A stretch of 64,000 nt of DNA from Candidatus Paracaedibacter symbiosus (GCF_000757605.1 NZ_JQAK01000001.1:1576627-1640626); one strand, 5' to 3'. Positions 17,655-27,033 are shown, numbered from the stretch's first letter. Made by a program: numbers and translations. Notes: generated from the letters alone by a model not told the origin.

Positions 17655-18041
17655 CTAAGGCACAATTTTAACTGTTGTGCCAGGTTGAGTCGAAGCATAA
17701 ATTTCTTCTATTTCCTGATTGGTCACAGCAATGCAACCCCGCGTCCAATCTTTTAAAAAATGAATTTTACCAAGGAAGGCAAACCCTTTTCCAAGGCCAT
17801 GAATCATGATATCATTACCGGGCCGAACACCGCGTTGCTTGGCAGACCTTGCATCGGTGAGGGAAGGGTAGGATATTTTCAAGGAACGATGGAACTGACT
17901 ATTCTTATTTTTAAATTCAATACGATAAGTTCCTTCGGGGGTTTTCCCGTCCCCCACTTGGCGTTTGTGACCTTCAGGTGAGAATCCAAGAGCAATTTTA
18001 TAAGTTTTCAGGGGATTATCGCCATGATAAACTGTCATCAA
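17655..18041 (-). CDS. L,D-transpeptidase (YkuD) catalytic part, frameshifted from its signal peptide
   Basis: The 128-residue frame holds a nearly complete YkuD domain, which builds 3-3 crosslinks in murein or attaches proteins to it. MTVYHGDNPLKTYKIALGFSP is the first strand pair, and GDGKTPEG, IMIHG and the nucleophile loop DWTRGCIAVTN (Cys after RG) are all present. This is the YafK/ErfK-like variant. It lacks an export signal because the first part lies in another frame (18038-18169). The break is at an A6 run near 18044-18049, where one extra A would fuse the two. The ATG at 18036-18038 overlaps the TGA of the signal frame (TGATG), so re-initiation is possible but would leave the enzyme in the cytoplasm. 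Confidence 0.75.
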   Translation of the reverse strand: MMTVYHGDNPLKTYKIALGFSPEGHKRQVGDGKTPEGTYRIEFKNKNSQFHRSLKISYPSLTDARSAKQRGVRPGNDIMIHGLGKGFAFLGKIHFLKDWTRGCIAVTNQEIEEIYASTQPGTTVKIVP

Positions 18042-18169
18042 TCTTTTTTCTTTTCAATGAGGATAAAATCAATAGAGGGTAGCCTTACTTGTTTAGCCTG
18101 GACGACTTTTCCTTGAAGTGACAATAAAAGAATGCAACACAGGGATAATATCATTATTTTTTTTAACAT
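18038..18169 (-). CDS. Detached signal peptide and first strand of the L,D-transpeptidase
   Basis: The 43-residue frame reads MLKKIMILSLCCILLLSLQG, then VQAKQVRLPSIDFILIEKKKD and a TGA. The start is a lipophilic signal peptide with cleavage near VQA. The part after it (IDFILIEKKK) is the strand that normally precedes TVYHGD in YkuD enzymes, whose continuation is in the -1 frame downstream. It begins 33 bases after the hldD stop. It is best read as the 5' part of one gene spanning 17655-18169. Confidence 0.65.
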   Translation of the reverse strand: MLKKIMILSLCCILLLSLQGKVVQAKQVRLPSIDFILIEKKKD

Positions 18170-18201
18170 TGTTTGTTACTCATTTTAAATCTGGGTATTT
18201 T

Positions 18202-19182
18202 TTAAAACCCCGGATTGTCCTTTAAGAAGCGCACATACTCAGCCACACCTTGTTCAAGGGAGGTAAACTCTTGTGGATAGCCGACTTGACGCAAGCGCGT
18301 CATGTCACTTTGGGTGAAATATTGATAATGCTGACGGATTTGGGCTGGCATATCAATAAATTCCACCTTCACCTCTTGTCCTGTAGCCTGTGAGAGGGCA
18401 TGAGTGATATCCGTGAAGCTTCGCGCTTTGCCTGTACCAACATTCAAGATACCAGACACCGCTGGAGTTTGTCTTAGCCACTCAATAACATTACAGCAAT
18501 CATCGACAAAGACAAAATCCCGCAACTGGCCGCCATCTGGATAAGACGGATTGTAGGACTTAAAGAGTTTAATCGTCTCACCACGCCCAGCCTGCTCATA
18601 CAGTTGATGCGCCACACTGCGCTGTGGGCCTTTGTGGGTTTCTCTAGGGCCATATACATTAAAGAATTTTAAGCCAGCCCATTGAGGGGGGTGATGGCCG
18701 CGTGCTGTGTGGGTAACGGCCCACATATCAAAGAGGTTTTTGCTCCAGCCATAGGCGTTGAGAGGGCGTAGTTTTTGTAAGTAGTCGATGGAATTATCAT
18801 CGACAAATCCATGCTCCCCAGCGCCATAGGTCGCGGCTGAAGAAGCATAGATAAAGCGGATCTGGGCATCGGCACACCAATTCCACAATTGTTTTGAAAA
18901 TTCAAAGTTTTGTTTTAGTAAGTAATCCACATCTGACTCAGTCGTGGTGGAAATGGCTCCCATATGGACGACGAGGGAAATTTTATTATGTTTCAACCAT
19001 TCGAGCGCCTGTTCCGGCACAACAATATCAGCCAAGTTAAGCCCACTCAAGTTTTTCCATTTATGGTGATGGCCAAACCAATCGCAGACCACGATTTCTT
19101 CACCTTGGGTGGCAAGTAAATGCGCATAGTTTGATCCAATAAAGCCTGTTGCCCCGGTAATTAAAATCATAGATCTGCTCAT
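18202..19182 (-). CDS. hldD: ADP-L-glycero-D-manno-heptose 6-epimerase
   Basis: A short-chain dehydrogenase-type sugar epimerase of 326 residues, making ADP-L-glycero-D-manno-heptose for the inner core of lipopolysaccharide. ILITGATGFIGSNYA (residues 6-20) binds NADP. HMGAISTTTESD is the family-specific segment, SSAATYG precedes the catalytic Tyr, and NAYGWSKNLFD supplies YxxxK. FFNVYGPRETHKG and DFVFVDDCC complete the signature. It heads a minus-strand run with the L,D-transpeptidase, ferredoxin and HIT genes. A 322-base divergent spacer with a large inverted repeat separates it from the RND pump gene. Confidence 0.95.
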   Translation of the reverse strand: MSRSMILITGATGFIGSNYAHLLATQGEEIVVCDWFGHHHKWKNLSGLNLADIVVPEQALEWLKHNKISLVVHMGAISTTTESDVDYLLKQNFEFSKQLWNWCADAQIRFIYASSAATYGAGEHGFVDDNSIDYLQKLRPLNAYGWSKNLFDMWAVTHTARGHHPPQWAGLKFFNVYGPRETHKGPQRSVAHQLYEQAGRGETIKLFKSYNPSYPDGGQLRDFVFVDDCCNVIEWLRQTPAVSGILNVGTGKARSFTDITHALSQATGQEVKVEFIDMPAQIRQHYQYFTQSDMTRLRQVGYPQEFTSLEQGVAEYVRFLKDNPGF

Positions 19183-19328
19183 TTTTTTAAAAAAATATTA
19201 TATCGCGAATTTAATCGAAATTGAGGAGAATTGGTATCATTTTATCATGGCTATCCTGTTATTTCCGATCACTTAACCCTCAAAATTTACGAAACTTTAA
19301 GGTTTTGTCGATTATCCTTTAGGATGTA

Positions 19329-19483
19329 CCCAAGATACCTGAAGAAACGGGACTATGGTTAGCAGATTTGAGGCAAATTTTATTTTGGGGTGACGCTAAT
19401 AGTCGGCACTCTTTAAGGAGCGACAAGATAAAATTGAGCCAAAAGATGCGAAACCAGAAATCGGTTTCTTCAGGTATCTTGGG
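19329..19483. repeat. 20-bp perfect inverted repeat enclosing 115 bp between hldD and the RND pump gene
   Basis: CCCAAGATACCTGAAGAAAC at 19329-19348 is the exact reverse complement of 19464-19483. Inside, further partial pairings are visible: GACTAT-TAGC near 19350 with GCTAATAGTC near 19395, and an AATTTTAT/ATAAAATT pair. The right arm ends about 20 bases before the pump's ATG, next to its ribosome binding site (AAGGAAGAAGG). The structure could be a small transposon-like (MITE) insertion, a structured leader or an attenuator. No transposase is inside. Confidence 0.7.
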
Positions 19484-19504
19484 GATAAGGAAGAAGGTGA
19501 TTGA

Positions 19505-22500
19505 ATGGGAATTGTGCAGATTGCCTTAAAACGTCCATATACCTTTGGTGTTTTAGGGATTTTTATTTTAATTTTTGGTTTTTTTTCAATCTCGCGGATG
19601 CCGACAGACGTGCTGCCGCGCATTGATATCCCCGTCGTCACTGTTCTTTGGACTTATACGGGTTTGCCAGCTGATGAAATGGCCGCCAAAATCACCTCCT
19701 TCAGCGAATTATCCATAACCAATAACGTTGACGATGTTAGCTATGTTGAATCGCAAACCCTTAACGGAGTTGGCTTGATCCGCGTCTACTTTCAACCACA
19801 AGTGGATATTGCAACAGCTCTCGCTCAAGTGACTTCGGTTTCGCAGACAATCCTCAAGCGTATGCCAACGGGGACCCAGCCACCGCTCATTGCCACTTAT
19901 ACACCCTCAAGTGTGCCTATCTTACAGCTCGTCTTAAGCAGTAATACCCTCAATGAAGCGCAGCTTTACGATTATGGTCGGGTGACGATTCGCTCCCAAA
20001 TGACTGGGGTGGTGGGATTACGGTTGCCGCTTCCTTTTGGTGGCAAAATTCGTCAAATTATGGTTGATATTGATCCGTTGAAATTACAATCTAAAGGATT
20101 GTCGCCAAACGATATCAACACGTCTTTAAATCTTCAAAATCTAACGACTCCTTCAGGGACATTTAAAGAAGATATGCTGGAATATACCGTTTCTATGAAC
20201 AGTAGCCCAGTATTGTCTGATAACCTTAATAATATTCCCCTTAAATATGTGGATAATGCTGTCGTATACATGCGCGATATTGGGTTTGTCCGCGATGGTT
20301 ATGCGGTCCAAAACAACATCGTTCGAAGCTTAGGCGATACGGGTGTGTTATTGACAATTCTTAAACTTGGTGGGGCCTCTACTGTTGATATTGTGAAAGA
20401 GATTTATAAACGATTACCGGTCATGCAAGCATCCGCGCCTGAAGGCCTTAAGATCAGTCCTTTATTTGATCAATCTTTGTTCGTAAGTGCCGCCATTCGG
20501 GGCGTCTTAATTGAGGGGATTACCGTAGGTTGTTTGATTGGGCTTCTCATCCTTCTTTTTACTGGGAGTACTCGGAATACCGCTGTGGTGTTGATCTCAA
20601 TTCCTTTGTCGATTTTAACATCTATTATTATTTTGAATATTTTTGGCCAAAGTTTAAATTTGATGTCCCTTGGAGGACTCAGTTTGGCCATTGGAATTTT
20701 AGTGGATGATGCCACTGTTGTTGTTGAGAATATCCACCGAAATGTAGAAGCAGGAAAATCTTTTCGCAAAGCTATTTTAGATGGAACAGAGCAAGTTGTG
20801 TTCCCGTCTTTTATTTCTACATTATCCATTTGTATCGTCTTTGTACCGATCTTTTTCTTAACAGGTCCTGCCAAGTATCTGTTTACTCCATTGGCAATGG
20901 CAGTGATTTTTGGGATGGCGGCTTCTTATGTGTTATCAAGAACAGTTGTTCCGTCAATGATGCAGTATTTATTTAAAGATCATATTGATGGCACCTATAA
21001 CCCAGATAATCAAAGTACATTGACTCAAAAAATTACGGTGATGACGGATTGGTTTGAAAGAGAGTTTTTAAAATTAAGAGATCGGTATATATACGCCGTG
21101 CGTTTGGCAATTATTAATCGTCGCGTGATTTTAAAAATCATTCCTGGGGTGGTGGTGATTCTTTTGGCACTGACCTTTGTGATCGGGCGGAATTTCTTCC
21201 CTTATGTTGATGCAGGATTAATTAAACTCCATTTGAGAACCCCTACAGGCACACGTATTGAGGAATCAGCTAAAATCTTTATTGAGGTTGAAAAGGCGAT
21301 TAAAGAAGTCATCCCTCAAGAAGAACTTGATTTGATCATTGATAATATCGGTTTATCAGACCCCATTAACCTTGGCTTTATGGATATTGTTACTGTGGGA
21401 GCCTTTGATGGTGAAATTTTGATTTCTTTGAAAGAAGGTCACGGCTCTACTCTCGATTATCAGAATAAAATCCGTAATATGATGCGCGAGAAGTTTCCCC
21501 ATTTAGAGGCATTTTTCCAACCCCCAGATATCACTAACCAAATTTTGAACTTTGGATTACCCTCGCCCATTGATATTCGAATCGCCGGACGAGACAGTGC
21601 AAATAATCTGAAAGTAATGCAAGAAATTCGAGAGAAAATCGGCAAAATTCCAGGCATTGTTGATGTCGTGCAGCGCCAAATTCTCGATTTGCCGAGTGTG
21701 TTGGTGGATGTTGACCGAAGTCGCGCTATTGAATATGGTTTGACCCAACATGATATTGCTTTTGATCTGCTAACTTCTTTAAGTTCAAGCACGGTCGTTT
21801 TTCCCAACTTTTGGACCGATTATGCGGCAGGGATTCCTTATACCGTTGCGGTACAAACGCCTCAGCTTATGGTGCGGACTGCCGGTGATTTGTGGAATAC
21901 ACCATTGATGACCGTTAAGTCTATGAAAACTCAACCTTTGTTGCGCAATTTATCTTTGCTAAAATACCGTAATATTGCCGCCAATATCAGTCGCTACAAC
22001 TTTAACCCTATGTACAATTTGTATGCCAACGTCCATGGTATCGATTTAGGGACTGCAGCGACAAAAATCCAACAAGTTATTGATTCAGTTAAATCACAGC
22101 TTAAACCAGGCAATGAAATTACCATTGCTGGGCAAGTGGAAAGCATGAACCAATCCTTCTTAAATATTGGTTTGGGACTGGCATTTGCTATTATCTTGGT
22201 TTATCTCTTAATGGTTGTAAATTTCCAATCCTGGATTGATCCTTTCATTATTATTACCGCAATTCCCATTTGTATTGCAGGCTCCATGCTGATGCTTTTT
22301 ATCACTCACACAACCTTTAGTGTGCCTGCTCTCATGGGAATTATTATGGCAACAGGTGTGGCGACGGCGAATAGTATTTTGGTTGTTTCCTTTGCCAATG
22401 ATGAATTGGCTTTAGGCAAAAGTGTCCATAAATCGATTTTAGGAGCTGTTTATTCGCGACTGCGCCCTGTGCTTCTGACTGCCTCGGCGATGATCTTGGG

Positions 22501-22684
22501 CATGATTCCGATGGCGATTGGCTTTGGGGAAGGTGGTGAACAAAATGCCCCCCTTGGTCGAAGCGTTGTGGGTGGGTTGCTTTTTGCAACCACGGCGACG
22601 CTGTTTTTTATTCCAATGGTTTATACAATCCTCAAACGCATACAGGTACAAAATGATACGGGACTTGATACAGAAGACCTTTAA
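19505..22684 (+). CDS. RND-family multidrug efflux permease
   Basis: A 1059-residue AcrB/MexB-type inner-membrane proton antiporter, full length for the family. Segment TM1 (residues 10-30) ends at the typical PTDVLPRIDIPVV. Two large periplasmic domains alternate with membrane bundles. The TM4 signature GILVDDATVVVENIHRN near residue 400 carries the proton-relay aspartates. The second-half motif ATGVATANSILVVSF replaces the usual GIVxxNGIxLV. The adaptor gene follows and overlaps by 32 bases. Having permease before adaptor is the reverse of acrAB. The transported compound cannot be read. An inverted repeat lies directly upstream. Confidence 0.92.
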   Translation: MGIVQIALKRPYTFGVLGIFILIFGFFSISRMPTDVLPRIDIPVVTVLWTYTGLPADEMAAKITSFSELSITNNVDDVSYVESQTLNGVGLIRVYFQPQVDIATALAQVTSVSQTILKRMPTGTQPPLIATYTPSSVPILQLVLSSNTLNEAQLYDYGRVTIRSQMTGVVGLRLPLPFGGKIRQIMVDIDPLKLQSKGLSPNDINTSLNLQNLTTPSGTFKEDMLEYTVSMNSSPVLSDNLNNIPLKYVDNAVVYMRDIGFVRDGYAVQNNIVRSLGDTGVLLTILKLGGASTVDIVKEIYKRLPVMQASAPEGLKISPLFDQSLFVSAAIRGVLIEGITVGCLIGLLILLFTGSTRNTAVVLISIPLSILTSIIILNIFGQSLNLMSLGGLSLAIGILVDDATVVVENIHRNVEAGKSFRKAILDGTEQVVFPSFISTLSICIVFVPIFFLTGPAKYLFTPLAMAVIFGMAASYVLSRTVVPSMMQYLFKDHIDGTYNPDNQSTLTQKITVMTDWFEREFLKLRDRYIYAVRLAIINRRVILKIIPGVVVILLALTFVIGRNFFPYVDAGLIKLHLRTPTGTRIEESAKIFIEVEKAIKEVIPQEELDLIIDNIGLSDPINLGFMDIVTVGAFDGEILISLKEGHGSTLDYQNKIRNMMREKFPHLEAFFQPPDITNQILNFGLPSPIDIRIAGRDSANNLKVMQEIREKIGKIPGIVDVVQRQILDLPSVLVDVDRSRAIEYGLTQHDIAFDLLTSLSSSTVVFPNFWTDYAAGIPYTVAVQTPQLMVRTAGDLWNTPLMTVKSMKTQPLLRNLSLLKYRNIAANISRYNFNPMYNLYANVHGIDLGTAATKIQQVIDSVKSQLKPGNEITIAGQVESMNQSFLNIGLGLAFAIILVYLLMVVNFQSWIDPFIIITAIPICIAGSMLMLFITHTTFSVPALMGIIMATGVATANSILVVSFANDELALGKSVHKSILGAVYSRLRPVLLTASAMILGMIPMAIGFGEGGEQNAPLGRSVVGGLLFATTATLFFIPMVYTILKRIQVQNDTGLDTEDL

Positions 22685-23837
22685 TGATATATCCTCAAGC
22701 ATTTTGAGTATAAACTATCATGACCTTTCCACAACGCGCAAAACCCTTGCTCTGGGTGTGGGTGGGATTGTTTTGCTCCTCTTCTTTGGGGCTGGGTTTA
22801 AATTATTTAAGCCAAAACAGGAACAAGACAAAGGATTTGTAGTCTATGTTGTGCCACCAAAACCACAACCGGAAACAACACCCCTCGACTTACCTAGTAC
22901 AACACAAGCTTTGCAACAAGCGACGCTTTATGCCAGAACCAATGGCTATCTTGACGAATGGTACTTTGATATCGGAAGTGTTGTGGAGGAGGGAGACCTG
23001 TTAGCTGAAATCTCAGCCCCAGATTTAGATGCGCAAGTTGATCAGGCAAAAGCAGCGATTTTAAAATCTGAAGCACAAGTAAAAGTGACAGAGCTGAACA
23101 TGGCCCGTGCGGCACAGCTTGTCAAAACCAATGATACCCCCCAACAGACTTATGATCAGAATGAGGCATTGTATCATTCCGCGCAAGCAGACCTAAAAGC
23201 CCAGCAAGCCAACTTTGAGCGTCTACGGGCGTTGCAAGATTTTGAGGAAATTACCGCGCCTTTTTCAGGAACAATTACCAGTCGCAAAATTGATCGTGGC
23301 GATTTGGTGCTGGCAGATAGCACGGGCGGTAGTTCTTTGTTTGAGATTTCTGACCAAAGTAGATTGCGGATTTTTGTCAATGTCCCCCAAACTAATGCCA
23401 TGAGTATCAAAGAGGGCGACAGGGTTGAAGTGAAGTTTTTGGAATTTCCTGACTCGCCCCTTCAAGCAAAGGTTTCAAGATCCTCCAATGCGATTGACCC
23501 TACATCGCGGACGCTTCTTGTGGAGGTCGATGTGGATAATCAGGATGGGAAGCTCTATCCAGGGATGTATTGTATCATTCGCTTTTTTATTAAATCTTTA
23601 CGGCCTATTTTTGAAGTCCCCTCTAATACCATTTTAACTCGGCCAGAAGGCACCTTTGTGGCAACAGTGACGCCCCAAAACAGTGTTCATTTCAAATCTG
23701 TGGATTTGGGTCGTGATTTAGGAAAAGTTGTGGAGGTGACAAAAGGGTTAGAGGGGACTGACAAACTCATCCTCAACCCCAATGCAAATCTTGTTGAAAA
23801 TACTAAAGTGACAATGCGTGTCCCAGCACAGGAATAG
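22653..23837 (+). CDS. RND periplasmic adaptor (HlyD/MFP family)
   Basis: I start this protein at the ATG at 22653 (MIRDLIQKTF), giving 394 residues. The gene overlaps the end of the pump gene. A single membrane anchor lies at about residues 32-50 (TLALGVGGIVLLLFFGAGF). Then come the lipoyl half GYLDEWYFDIGSVVEEGDLLAEIS, a helical hairpin rich in Ala/Gln (about 130-195), the second lipoyl half FEEITAPFSGTITSRKIDRGD, and the beta-barrel ending VTKGLEGTDKLILNPN. It should link the permease to an outer-membrane channel, probably the TolC encoded at 10268. A longer frame from 22518 exists but would be inside the pump's last membrane segments. Confidence 0.9.
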   Translation: MIRDLIQKTFNDISSSILSINYHDLSTTRKTLALGVGGIVLLLFFGAGFKLFKPKQEQDKGFVVYVVPPKPQPETTPLDLPSTTQALQQATLYARTNGYLDEWYFDIGSVVEEGDLLAEISAPDLDAQVDQAKAAILKSEAQVKVTELNMARAAQLVKTNDTPQQTYDQNEALYHSAQADLKAQQANFERLRALQDFEEITAPFSGTITSRKIDRGDLVLADSTGGSSLFEISDQSRLRIFVNVPQTNAMSIKEGDRVEVKFLEFPDSPLQAKVSRSSNAIDPTSRTLLVEVDVDNQDGKLYPGMYCIIRFFIKSLRPIFEVPSNTILTRPEGTFVATVTPQNSVHFKSVDLGRDLGKVVEVTKGLEGTDKLILNPNANLVENTKVTMRVPAQE

Positions 23838-23851
23838 CAAGAAGCCTCATG

Positions 23852-24931
23852 CTATTTCTGTCTAGATCCCCAGTGATGCTTTGCTTCAAAAAAGTTATTT
23901 GTAGCTTTAGCAAAGGCGACATAAAGCTGTGGGAGTTCATAGCCAGATTGATTAAATCTGGTTTCATCAATGTAAATCATTGGAAAAGAACTATTTTGGA
24001 AGGGAATATCTTTTGCAGAAACCTCCCCTCTTAAAATATCAACCACTATCCTTGCCCCAATTTCACCTTGTTCAATAGGGGAGGTGGCGATCGCTAATGC
24101 CGCTCCTTCCTCACAGACAAAACCATTAATACCGATAATAGGAAGGGGCGCATTTTTATAGGACCATTCCATTACCTCTTTGAAGGGAACAAATTTTTGT
24201 TTTTGGTCATTTTCATAAACTTTTCGATAGTTAGAAATTAAAATAATATCAGCAATATCAGCGCTTTTATGAATAGCGTCTTTCCATTCATTAAAGGTCC
24301 CAACTAAATTAGATTTTAACAGATTAACGGGAGCCCAATTCGGATATTCATGCATGTTAATATCATCATATTTCACGATAATAGAGCGATCTGAAATATG
24401 AATCACCCGATAAGGTGGTTTAATATGATGTTGTTTGGCGATAATCTCCACAACATTTTTAACCGCTTCATAAGGGATTCTCTCTAAAACGCCAGTGACA
24501 TTAATGGCGTTTTGATAGTCATATTGTTCGGGTTTTGCATTAACACCGATAAAGACGATTTGCATATCCTCGCGATTTTTATAGTGCCTCATCACATATT
24601 GTTGCGCATCATCATCTGAAGCGAGGACAACGTCAGGTTTTATGTAATCAACAACTCGCCGGGCAATAGCGCCCGCCATTATTTTATATTTAGAATCTGG
24701 GTGGGTTTTTGTGTCCATATAATGGCGAAATACCCGAACATTTTTTTTATCGCCAAGAACACGTTCAATACCAATATTAACATCGCGAACCCAGGCATAA
24801 TCCTCATCATAGCTATGCAAAATTAAGACTGTTTTACGGGTCAAGTTCATATAAACTAAGTATCCGCACAGAAGGATCAAAAAGCTAAAAATCGCAAATC
24901 TTTTAAATCTTAAAATACACTTCATTAACAT
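23852..24931 (-). CDS. Membrane-anchored periplasmic binding-type protein (ABC_sub_bind-like)
   Basis: The 359-residue protein has an uncleaved-looking N-terminal membrane segment (FAIFSFLILLCGYLVYMNL, residues 12-30). A periplasmic binding fold follows that starts VLILHSYDEDYAWVRDVNIGIERVL, as in the PF04392-type binding domains found alone or in sensor proteins. VVLASDDDAQQYV and IVFIGVNAKPEQYDY fit the two lobes. There is no ABC permease or ATPase nearby. Instead, the gene follows 8 bases after a DASS-type carrier on the same strand, so it may deliver substrate to, or sense for, that carrier. That pairing is inference. The ligand is unknown. It converges with the adaptor gene, with 14 bases between the stops. 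Confidence 0.65.
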   Translation of the reverse strand: MLMKCILRFKRFAIFSFLILLCGYLVYMNLTRKTVLILHSYDEDYAWVRDVNIGIERVLGDKKNVRVFRHYMDTKTHPDSKYKIMAGAIARRVVDYIKPDVVLASDDDAQQYVMRHYKNREDMQIVFIGVNAKPEQYDYQNAINVTGVLERIPYEAVKNVVEIIAKQHHIKPPYRVIHISDRSIIVKYDDINMHEYPNWAPVNLLKSNLVGTFNEWKDAIHKSADIADIILISNYRKVYENDQKQKFVPFKEVMEWSYKNAPLPIIGINGFVCEEGAALAIATSPIEQGEIGARIVVDILRGEVSAKDIPFQNSSFPMIYIDETRFNQSGYELPQLYVAFAKATNNFFEAKHHWGSRQK

Positions 24932-24939
24932 GATCTATC

Positions 24940-26403
24940 CTATATAATGCTTAAATATTTCCAATAAGGAAGGCTCGTTAGGATAGCTAGAATCTTGAAA
25001 ATATTCATAATAGCGTTAAAGAGCAGAAATTTTCGCTCAAAGGAAAAAGCCTCACCAAAAGGATTCTTATAAACTTTATAAAAAGTGCATTGATAGGGAA
25101 GAAACCAAATATCAGCAATAAAAAGAATTGTGAAACACAAAGGCCAAGCACTAATACCTACTCGGTAGGCAATTGAAATGGCACTCGGGATAAGAAGTGC
25201 AACTACGGCACCAATCGGTAGAAAAAAACGTAAAATTAAGGTAATAGCAATCATTGAACTAAAAAGAGTAACTCGGCTTACAAGCATTTCGGGGAAATGA
25301 TTCACTAAACCTTCAAAAAGCCACACATCGAGTTTTAAGCTCTTAAAGGTCTGAGAAAGGCTGACTAAAGAGCACAAGAAAAGAATAAAAGACCAATCAA
25401 TATTACGTTGAAAATCGTTAATATTGACGTGATTTAAGACAAGCAATAAAAACAAAATACTGAAGCTCAGCCAACTTTGGGGAATATGGTGGTAGTTTAC
25501 CGTTAGCATCCCCAAAAAAAGGGCAATTAAACAAAGTGTGGTAAAATTTTCACTTTTTTTAATCGGCCCCATCCGTTTTAAGTTTTCAGAAATATCTGCT
25601 TCGCGGATCACTACATTATCGCTGGACCTTAAAAAGCAGAAAAAAAGGATCAAATAGCTAATCAGCAGGAAAACAGTTAAGACAATGGTGGCTAAAAACC
25701 ATCCCCCACTTTGAAATGTTTGCTGTTCTTGAATCGGAAGAACCGAAAATATAATAAAGTTCATCAAAGACGCTGTTAAAAATGAACTTGAAAAAAGGGT
25801 TATGCTAAAAAAACCGTTAGTGAACATTCTTAAAAATGGTTTGCTGCCTGGCGTAATTTTAATACTACTACTAATATCTGAGAGGAGTGCTCCCAGTAAC
25901 TGGCAGCGATTGATAATAGAGGGCAAAAGAGGGGAGACAATAACCCCGCTACAAAAAAAGACAGTGTTCAGCCTTTGAAATGAAGATGTCTGCATAAAAT
26001 AAAGAATGAAACGTTTTAAGGCGCCAGATTGCATAATTCCAACAGTCAGAGCCGAAATTCCCAAGAGAATGATAAAGGTTGAAGAAGAAAATCCAGACAA
26101 AATAATAGCCGGATCCACCAACGAAAGCATTGCTGTTGTTAAAATAATGAAAAACATCGGCACAAGTTCGGGTAGTAAAGAAAACGCCCACATGACGGAG
26201 GCACATGAGATAACACAAAGAAAAATCTTAGGCTCATCCTGCGCGTGCATCGGATTAATTGGGGGGAGAAAGTGATAGGCAAATAGAGGCATTATAATAG
26301 CGAGTAACCAGCCAATGGTCTCCAATAAGTCCCGGCTTTTAAGGGCTTGCAACCATTGTTGATGGGGGGGTGCTGCTAATGGTTTTTTGTCTGTTTCTAC
26401 CAT
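24940..26403 (-). CDS. DASS/SLC13-type anion transporter
   Basis: A 487-residue membrane protein with about 11-13 hydrophobic segments. The pattern of an N-terminal cytoplasmic tail, early LVPMFFIILTTAMLSLVDP and SGFSSSTFIILLGISALTVGIMQSGALKRFIL resembles divalent-anion:Na+ symporters. A second half with LPIGAVVALLIPSAISIAYRVGIS replaces the usual PTTPAVAL-type loop. Such carriers import dicarboxylates, sulfate or citrate, but no substrate residues are clear enough to choose. The ATG follows a GGATGA site. It forms a two-gene operon with the binding-protein-like gene (8-base gap). Confidence in membrane transport is high, in the exact family moderate. Confidence 0.7.
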   Translation of the reverse strand: MVETDKKPLAAPPHQQWLQALKSRDLLETIGWLLAIIMPLFAYHFLPPINPMHAQDEPKIFLCVISCASVMWAFSLLPELVPMFFIILTTAMLSLVDPAIILSGFSSSTFIILLGISALTVGIMQSGALKRFILYFMQTSSFQRLNTVFFCSGVIVSPLLPSIINRCQLLGALLSDISSSIKITPGSKPFLRMFTNGFFSITLFSSSFLTASLMNFIIFSVLPIQEQQTFQSGGWFLATIVLTVFLLISYLILFFCFLRSSDNVVIREADISENLKRMGPIKKSENFTTLCLIALFLGMLTVNYHHIPQSWLSFSILFLLLVLNHVNINDFQRNIDWSFILFLCSLVSLSQTFKSLKLDVWLFEGLVNHFPEMLVSRVTLFSSMIAITLILRFFLPIGAVVALLIPSAISIAYRVGISAWPLCFTILFIADIWFLPYQCTFYKVYKNPFGEAFSFERKFLLFNAIMNIFKILAILTSLPYWKYLSII

Positions 26404-26628
26404 TCATCCAGAATTACTTGAGAATTATCTATATTTTTAGAATAATTACTTGTTTTCTATAAATCCAGGATATTCTTTACAATAATGGGCATAAACCCCC
26501 ATTTCCATTCAAGATGAATAGAGGTAATATGGTGACTTACGTAGAGGAGGCCTTGATAGGTTAAGTTTCTTTTAATATGTTTTTGCTACCTTGTATTAGC
26601 GATAAAGTTTTATATTGGAGTATAGATT

Positions 26629-27033
26629 ATGTTAAATCGAATTTTATTGGTAACAGTTATGACTGCTCTGCCTGCATTGGCAATGCAACCTCAAACGTCC
26701 ACAAATGAAGATGCTATGTTGCGAGAAGCGATGGGGCAATCAGAAGAAACTCAAAAAGCGGAAGAGTTAAAGCGCCAAGCTGAAAATCGCCATATCATTG
26801 ATTATAAAGCTTTAAAGGCTCAAAATACTTCAGACGAGGAGATTGCAAAAATACATCATGAAGAAGATGCACGGTTACAAAAAATCATAAGTGGTCTTTA
26901 TCAAGCTAATGCAACTTTAAGCCTTAAGGCACCTGAAGAAGCAGCAGATAAAAAAGTGATTAAAGAAATACTTGATAGATATTCTAAATATCAATCTGAT
27001 AACTCAGAGAGCTGGTCCCAAACTTTTTATTAA
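26629..27033 (+). CDS. Small secreted protein of unknown function
   Basis: A 134-residue frame with a Sec signal (MLNRILLVTVMTALPALAM, cleavage near 18). The mature part is acidic and Gln/Glu/Ala-rich, with long predicted helix from about residue 30 to 90 (AEELKRQAENRHIIDYKAL, IAKIHHEEDARLQKII). It ends SWSQTFY. The ATG is preceded by GGAGTATAG. It stands alone between two minus-strand operons. I recognise no family. The window has several other unrelated secreted small proteins of this kind. Confidence 0.65.
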   Translation: MLNRILLVTVMTALPALAMQPQTSTNEDAMLREAMGQSEETQKAEELKRQAENRHIIDYKALKAQNTSDEEIAKIHHEEDARLQKIISGLYQANATLSLKAPEEAADKKVIKEILDRYSKYQSDNSESWSQTFY

